The notes below the pieces were generated by a model. That model searched no databases and had not been told where the DNA came from. It saw only the letters and a program-made list of their open reading frames with translations. From NCBI GenBank assembly GCA_003476595.1, contig DMTU01000103.1, positions 1-8,807 on the forward strand: a DNA stretch of 8,807 nucleotides, given 5' to 3'. This stretch comes from Acidimicrobiaceae bacterium. GTDB taxonomy: Bacteria; Actinomycetota; Acidimicrobiia; Acidimicrobiales; Salinilacustritrichaceae. Of this stretch, positions 5,128-8,807 are shown one piece after another. Within the stretch, counting starts at the first letter, position 1; each line of letters opens with the position of its first letter. The position numbers and the translations under genes are program-made.

Positions 5128-5493
5128 GTGCAGACGTTCACCGATCACCAGGCGCGCAGCAGCGCGACGTGGCCCGTCCTGACCCGCGAGCAGCTGGCGC
5201 GCGTCCGCGCCGCCGTGCAGGAGACCCTCGAGGACCACCGGCGCCACCTGCAGGAGAACGAGGAGCTCTTCCGCGTCCTCGTCAGCGACCCTTCGGTCGA
5301 CGCCGGTGAGCGCCAAGCAGCCCGGGTGGCTGCAGCGAAGGCCGCCGAGATCTGCCAGGAGGCGGAGGGTGCGCTGGCGGCCATGGACGACGGCACCTAC
5401 GGCCGCTGCGCCGGCTGCGAGCAGGACATCCCGTTCGAGCGTCTCGAGGCCCTGCCGCTGACGCAGACCTGCGTGGCCTGCCCGCAGCCGTGA
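5128..5493 (+). CDS. DksA/TraR-type C4 zinc-finger protein (second copy)
   Basis: The protein has 121 residues from the GTG at 5128, which is preceded by AGGAGGGAG at 5111-5119 (8 bases away), much better than the in-frame ATG at 5086. A helical, charged N-terminal part (about 20-85: LTREQLARVRAAVQETLEDH, then RRHLQENEELFRVLV) leads to MDDGTYGRCAGCE and a C4 zinc finger, CAGC and CVAC with 17 residues between. It matches the first copy in length, order and finger spacing; shared stretches include RRHLQENEELFR versus RRLRRQQESFR and the DGxYG.C..C lead-in. The likely role is modulation of RNA polymerase under stress, by family analogy only. The two copies flank the PucR-type regulator gene and share promoter blocks, so co-regulation is likely. 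Confidence 0.85.
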   Translation: MQTFTDHQARSSATWPVLTREQLARVRAAVQETLEDHRRHLQENEELFRVLVSDPSVDAGERQAARVAAAKAAEICQEAEGALAAMDDGTYGRCAGCEQDIPFERLEALPLTQTCVACPQP

Positions 5494-5524
5494 GGTCGTC
5501 GCCGGTTCACCGGTGACGTGGTCT

Positions 5525-5554
5525 TGGGTGCTCGGCAACGGCGCCGGGCACCCA
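5525..5554. terminator. Strong bidirectional terminator hairpin
   Basis: TGGGTGCTCGGC (5525-5536) pairs with GCCGGGCACCCA (5543-5554) over 12 bp with a single T-G wobble, around the loop AACGGC. It lies between the end of the second DksA-type gene (5493) and the end of the methyltransferase gene (5572), which converge on it. It has no clear U-tract on either strand, so termination would depend on the GC-rich stem. Confidence 0.7.
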
Positions 5555-5571
5555 TCACCACGACCAGCCGT

Positions 5572-6171
5572 CTACCGCGTCGCGACCACCAGGGCGTCGA
5601 TGGCCGTCCGCTCGCCGTCGGGCGTGGACACCGTGCGGTCGACCCGCTCGGCCTTCGTGACCGTGAGCCCCGTCCCCTCCAGGTCGGCGACGACGTCGTC
5701 GGGGGTGTAGAGCACCGCGGCGTCCTGGGGGCCACCGTGGCCGTCGGTGAGGTTGGTGGTGTCGTGGCCGAGGACGATCAACGTCCCGCCGGGCGCGACG
5801 GCCGCTGCTGCCCGCTGGTGCACGAGCCGGCGGTCGTCGGCCGGCAGGTGGAGGTAGATGACGGCCACCAGGTCGTAGGCACCCGCGGGCGGCACGTGGG
5901 TCGTCACGTCGGCGACGACGGTCTCGATCTCGACATCGCTCGCCTCGGCCAGCTGCCGGGCCTTGTCGAGCGCGACGTCGGAGAAGTCCACCGCGGTGGC
6001 CGTCCAGCCCTGCGTGGCCAGCCAGATGGCGTTGCGGCCCTCGCCGGCGGCGAGGTCGAGCGCGGTGCCGGGTTCGAGCCCGCCGACCTCGTCGGCGAAG
6101 GTCTGGTTCGGACCTGACGTCCACACGAGGTCGGTCGCCTCGTAGCGCGCGTTCCAGGCGTGACGGTCCAT
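5572..6171 (-). CDS. Class I SAM-dependent methyltransferase, TehB-like
   Basis: This is a 199-residue cytoplasmic protein. The ATG at 6171 follows GAGGAG five bases upstream. The Rossmann-type SAM site is clear: motif I LDLAAGEGRNAIWLA (38-52), an acidic residue at the end of strand 2 (VDFS, Asp62), ADVT (88-91) and YDLVAVIYLHLP (99-110), then a PGG turn (128-130). The N-terminal WNARYEATDLVWTSGPNQ is typical of small TehB/thiopurine-type methyltransferases. Relatives methylate small nucleophiles including thiols, tellurite and selenium species; the substrate here is not shown. It is last in the operon, 23 bases after the MBL-rhodanese gene. In this context methylation of sulfide, selenide or a small thiol is a reasonable guess. 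Confidence 0.85.
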   Translation of the reverse strand: MDRHAWNARYEATDLVWTSGPNQTFADEVGGLEPGTALDLAAGEGRNAIWLATQGWTATAVDFSDVALDKARQLAEASDVEIETVVADVTTHVPPAGAYDLVAVIYLHLPADDRRLVHQRAAAAVAPGGTLIVLGHDTTNLTDGHGGPQDAAVLYTPDDVVADLEGTGLTVTKAERVDRTVSTPDGERTAIDALVVATR

Positions 6172-6194
6172 CGGGGCTCCTCGGGTTCGGGGGA

Positions 6195-7544
6195 TCAGGA
6201 TTCGATCGGGTTGCCGGCCTTCTCGGCGTTGTCCCACTCGTCGTCGATGTGGACCACGTCGCGGCCGACGCCGTCCATGAGGGACGCGCCGATCGATGCC
6301 CGGTAGCCGGACTGGCAGTGCACCCAGACCTCGCCGTCGGGCACGTCGCCATGCCGGCCCCTCAGGTCGTAGAAGGGGAGGTGGACCGCACCCTCGATGT
6401 GGCCCTGCTCCCACTCGTCGGGCCGGCGGACGTCGAGGACGACGATCTCGTCGCCCCGCTCCGCCCGCTCGGTGGCCAGGTCCTCGAAGGTGGCGCGGCG
6501 GTACGAGCCGGTGGCGCCGTCGTCAGCCAGCTCCTCCGTCGTCCCGACTGCGGCAGCCATCTGGTCGATGCCGATGCGGGCGAGCTGGCGGCGGGCGCCG
6601 AGCACGTCGTCGGGGGAGTCGCCGATGAGGGTCAGGGGCGCATCCCACGGCACGGCCCAGCCGAGGTGGGTGGCGAAGGGGTCGGCGTACTCGATCGACA
6701 CCGTGCCCCGGACGTGGTCGGCGGCGTAGGCCTTGCGGTCTCGGAGGTCGATGACCCACTCGCCGTGCTCGAGGCGGTGCTGGAGGGCGGCCGGGTCGAC
6801 GAGCTGGGGCATCCCCAGGTCGGGCTCCCCGGGACCGGCCTGGTTCAGCGGTGCCATCTGCGCGTAGTAGCGGGGGTAGGCGGTGAGGCCGGCCATGAGC
6901 TGGGAGACGAAGCCGTCCTCGTCCTCGGTGAGCGCGAGGTTCTGCTCCTTCTCCTTGCCGATGGTGGACTCGGTGCCCTTGGTCTCGGTGGCCGAGCAGA
7001 AGCTGCCGAAGCCGTGAGTGGGGAAGATGTCGGTGTCGTCGGGCAGCAGCTCGGCCAACCGGCGCGCCGAGCGGTGCTGGGCGCGGGTGAGGTCCTCGGT
7101 GATGTCGGGGTCGACCAGGTCGGTGCGGCCCATCGCGCCGAAGAGGATCGACCCGCCGGTGAACACCGCGGCCGGCTCGCCTTCGACGCCCACGGCGTAG
7201 GACAGGTGCGTGGGGGTGTGGCCCGGCGTGTGGATGACGGTGATCTCCATCGTGCCCGCTGTGAGCACGTCGCCGTCGTGGACGCCGTGGCGATCGAAGT
7301 CGACCGGGTCCTCGGCGTTGACGACGTAGGTGGCGCCGCAGCGCTGGGCGAGCACGAGTCCGCCGGTCACGTAGTCGTTGTGGATGTGGGTCTCGAGCAC
7401 GTGGGTGACGGGGACGTCCCCGACCTCCTCGAGGATGCGGTCGATGTCGCGCTGGGGATCGATGACGACCGCGACGTCGCCGTCGGTGGCGATGTAGCTG
7501 CGGTCCCCGAGTCCGGGGGTCTCCACGATGCGGATGTCGAGCAC
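6195..7544 (-). CDS. Metallo-beta-lactamase-fold (persulfide dioxygenase-like) protein with two rhodanese domains
   Basis: This is a 449-residue cytoplasmic protein. Residues 1-230 have the ETHE1/glyoxalase II-like metallo-beta-lactamase fold: THIHNDYVTGG (52-62; His53, His55, Asp57), TPGHT (106-110; His109) and THGFGSF (176-182; His177). Residues 250-345 are a degenerate rhodanese with DLRDRKAYAADHVRG but no cysteine in its active loop. Residues 355-449 are an active-looking rhodanese: DVRRPDEWEQGHIEGA, then HCQSGYR with Cys410. Such fusions oxidise glutathione- or low-molecular-weight-thiol persulfide to sulfite and pass sulfane sulfur between thiols. Tyr58 and Gly131 replace residues that are usually His and Asp around the metal, as I recall is common in actinobacterial members, so dioxygenase activity is not certain. 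The start is a GTG, 16 bases after the cstR-like gene. Confidence 0.88.
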   Translation of the reverse strand: MLDIRIVETPGLGDRSYIATDGDVAVVIDPQRDIDRILEEVGDVPVTHVLETHIHNDYVTGGLVLAQRCGATYVVNAEDPVDFDRHGVHDGDVLTAGTMEITVIHTPGHTPTHLSYAVGVEGEPAAVFTGGSILFGAMGRTDLVDPDITEDLTRAQHRSARRLAELLPDDTDIFPTHGFGSFCSATETKGTESTIGKEKEQNLALTEDEDGFVSQLMAGLTAYPRYYAQMAPLNQAGPGEPDLGMPQLVDPAALQHRLEHGEWVIDLRDRKAYAADHVRGTVSIEYADPFATHLGWAVPWDAPLTLIGDSPDDVLGARRQLARIGIDQMAAAVGTTEELADDGATGSYRRATFEDLATERAERGDEIVVLDVRRPDEWEQGHIEGAVHLPFYDLRGRHGDVPDGEVWVHCQSGYRASIGASLMDGVGRDVVHIDDEWDNAEKAGNPIES

Positions 7545-7560
7545 GTCTGGGTGTCCTCTC

Positions 7561-7833
7561 TCAGCTGATCTTGGTGAACATCTTCTCGACGCGGGCCAGG
7601 TCGTAGCCGCTCTCGGCTGCCTCGTCCGGGTTGGAGATGCAGTAGGTGAGGCCGGAGGCGACGAGCTTGAAGCCCACCTGCTCGAGCGCCTTGTTGGCCG
7701 CCGCGATCTGCGTGACCACGTCCGCGCAGTCGCGCCGGTCCGTGAGCATGGCCTGGATGCCGCGGATCTGGCCCTCGATGCGGCGGAGCCGCTTGACGAG
7801 GTCGGCGGTGGTCTCTTCGGGGATCTCCAACAT
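7561..7833 (-). CDS. cstR: CsoR/FrmR-family repressor, CstR-like persulfide sensor
   Basis: This is a 90-residue all-helical DNA-binding protein of usual family length. The opening helices hold LVKRLRRIEGQIRGIQAML (12-30), the family signature. Cys36 (RDCADV) and Cys65 (LTYCI) stand at the positions of the copper ligands of M. tuberculosis CsoR, but the intervening His61 ligand is Gly61. A Cys/Cys pair without that histidine is the mark of CstR, which senses persulfides and polysulfides by forming a di- or trisulfide bridge. The neighbours (SulP transporter, MBL-rhodanese) are typical of CstR operons. The ATG overlaps the last base of the SulP stop codon, and AGGAG lies a few bases upstream, so translation is coupled. 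A CsoR-type palindrome lies at 7878-7890. The gene symbol is by family resemblance only. Confidence 0.87.
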   Translation of the reverse strand: MLEIPEETTADLVKRLRRIEGQIRGIQAMLTDRRDCADVVTQIAAANKALEQVGFKLVASGLTYCISNPDEAAESGYDLARVEKMFTKIS

Positions 7834-8807
7834 CAGCTCCTGCTCTCCGGTCGGGCGTTGGGCCCGATCTCGGTCGGTACCCCAGGGGGTGTAATCGCAT
7901 GCGGGTCCACCTGGCCAGTCGCGACCGCAGCGATCGCGTCGTGGACCTGGTCGTGGACCCGGTCACCGAGCTGCTGGTAGGTGCCGGCGCGCATGAGCAC
8001 GTCGCGGACCGGGCCCTTGGCGCTGGCCAGGTGCAGCGTGATGCCCTGCTCGTCGAGGTCGGTGATGAGCTCGGCGAGGGTCTCGACGGCGGAGGTGTCG
8101 ATGTCGTTCACGCCGCTGGCGTCGAGCACCACGGCCCGGAGCTCCGGTCCGCTCTCGTCCACCAGACGCTGCACCCGACGCTTCAGGAACTCCACGTTCA
8201 GGTACGACAGCGACACGTCGAAGCGGATGATGGCCACGCCGGGCACCCGCTCGGCCTGCGGGAAGCGGTCCACGTTGCGGTAGAGCGAGCCGCCGGGGAG
8301 GCGACCCAGCTCGGCGGTGTGCGGGGTCATCATCCGCACCGCGACCACCACGATCGAGGCGGCGATGGCGATGCCGATGCCGAGCTCGACGCCGAAGGCC
8401 AGGGTGGCGAGGAACGCCACGACCAGCGTCGCGAAGTCGGCCGTCTTCAGCTTCCGGATGTGGGAGATCTCGGCGAGGTCGAACAGCTTGGCGACGGCCA
8501 CGACCACGATGGCACCGAGGGTCGCCGAGGGCAGCTGCTCGAACAGCGGGGTCAGGGCGACGATGACGAGGGTGACGACGGCAGCGGTGATCAGCGCGGC
8601 GAGCTTGGTGCGGGCACCGGCCTCCGCGTTCACCGCCGTGCGGCTGAAGCCGCCGGTGACGGGGTAGCCGCCGAAGAGCCCGGCGCCGACGTTGGCCGCC
8701 CCGAGGCCGATCAGCTCGCGGTTGGCGTCGACCTCGTAGCGGTTCTTGCGGGCGAACACCTTGGCGATGGCGATGGACTCCATGAAGCCGGCGAGGGTGA
8801 TGACGAG
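7833..8807 (-). CDS. SulP/SLC26-family anion transporter with C-terminal STAS domain (5' end missing)
   Basis: The reading frame enters from the right edge of the window (LVITLAGFMESIAIAKVFA at its visible start), so the first part of the transporter is missing; 324 codons are seen. The ANRELIGLGAANVGAGLFGG and YPVTGGFSRTAVN stretches are signatures of SulP transporters. Hydrophobic segments follow up to VVVAVRMM, about residue 170 of the visible part. The rest is a cytoplasmic STAS domain with VVLDASGVNDIDTSAVETL. The family carries sulfate, bicarbonate or other oxyanions across the inner membrane; substrate choice cannot be read here, but linkage to a CstR-like regulator and an MBL-rhodanese protein suggests sulfate, sulfite or thiosulfate. 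It is the first visible gene of the four-gene minus-strand operon and overlaps the next gene by one base. Confidence 0.9.
   Translation of the reverse strand, partial: LVITLAGFMESIAIAKVFARKNRYEVDANRELIGLGAANVGAGLFGGYPVTGGFSRTAVNAEAGARTKLAALITAAVVTLVIVALTPLFEQLPSATLGAIVVVAVAKLFDLAEISHIRKLKTADFATLVVAFLATLAFGVELGIGIAIAASIVVVAVRMMTPHTAELGRLPGGSLYRNVDRFPQAERVPGVAIIRFDVSLSYLNVEFLKRRVQRLVDESGPELRAVVLDASGVNDIDTSAVETLAELITDLDEQGITLHLASAKGPVRDVLMRAGTYQQLGDRVHDQVHDAIAAVATGQVDPHAITPPGVPTEIGPNARPESRS
7877..7893. promoter_or_regulatory. Candidate CsoR/CstR operator inside the end of the SulP gene
   Basis: On the minus strand this reads TACACCCCCTGGGGTAC. It contains the perfect inverted repeat ACCCC-CT-GGGGT and matches the CsoR-family pattern TACCC-N4-GGGTA at 9 of 10 positions (CACCC-CCTG-GGGTA). 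It lies 44 bases upstream of the cstR-like start codon, within the last codons of the SulP gene. No convincing -10/-35 pair accompanies it, so it may act at an internal promoter or as a roadblock. Confidence 0.45.

Noticed and set aside
4140..5309. A 389-codon plus-strand frame antisense to the PucR-type regulator gene
   Set aside because: No recognisable domain; the opposite strand gives a clear PucR helix-turn-helix.
6249..7568. A 439-codon plus-strand frame antisense to the MBL-rhodanese gene
   Set aside because: A Val/Gly/Asp-rich shadow of a gene with intact catalytic motifs on the minus strand.
1..8807. CRISPR arrays, tRNA or rRNA genes, insertion sequences, phage genes
   Set aside because: I saw no regularly spaced repeats, no cloverleaf or rRNA-like stretch, no transposase or integrase motif, and no terminal inverted repeats.

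Overview
The window is very GC-rich, with GTG as well as ATG starts, gene-end hairpins that lack U-tracts, TAnnnT -10 boxes and actinobacterial-type protein families. It looks like a chromosomal segment of a high-GC Actinomycetota. The class cannot be fixed from this piece; an Acidimicrobiia-like bacterium would fit, but that is inference. Coding density is high. The longest stretch without a gene is about 190 bases (4935-5127), and I see no tRNA, rRNA, CRISPR array, insertion sequence or integrase.

Layout. 1-286 (+) is the tail of a heavy-metal P-type ATPase, followed by an FMN-binding PPOX-family flavoprotein (396-1028, +). That gene converges on a 52-residue membrane protein (1046-1204, -). 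At 1281-1574 (+) lies the most notable gene: a 97-codon reading frame interrupted by one in-frame TGA at codon 30. A GGUC-loop hairpin 14 nt downstream has the form of a bacterial SECIS element. The protein matches the HesB/IscA-like 'CC/Se motif' family as I remember it, so I read it as a selenoprotein that ordinary gene calling would truncate or miss. Next come an ArsR-rhodanese fusion regulator (1634-2296) and a coupled MFS transporter (2308-3606), behind a long inverted repeat and an apparently leaderless promoter.

3753-5493 holds two DksA/TraR-type zinc-finger proteins (+) around a PucR/CdaR-type regulator (-). The two zinc-finger genes carry matching promoter-proximal sequence blocks at identical spacing. 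A strong two-way terminator hairpin at 5525-5554 separates them from the last operon.

5572-8807 (-) is a tight operon read right to left: SulP anion transporter (5' end outside the window), a CstR-like member of the CsoR family, a metallo-beta-lactamase-fold/double-rhodanese protein, and a small SAM-dependent methyltransferase. A CsoR-type operator lies in the 3' end of the SulP gene, just ahead of the cstR-like gene.

Taken together, 1281-3606 and 5572-8807 read as a sulfur/selenium (chalcogen) handling neighbourhood. It has two cysteine-based candidate persulfide sensors (ArsR-rhodanese and CstR-like), sulfane-sulfur enzymes, anion and solute transporters, a possible chalcogenide methyltransferase and a probable selenoprotein of unknown function. 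The individual families are recognised from sequence; that they act together is inference from gene order.
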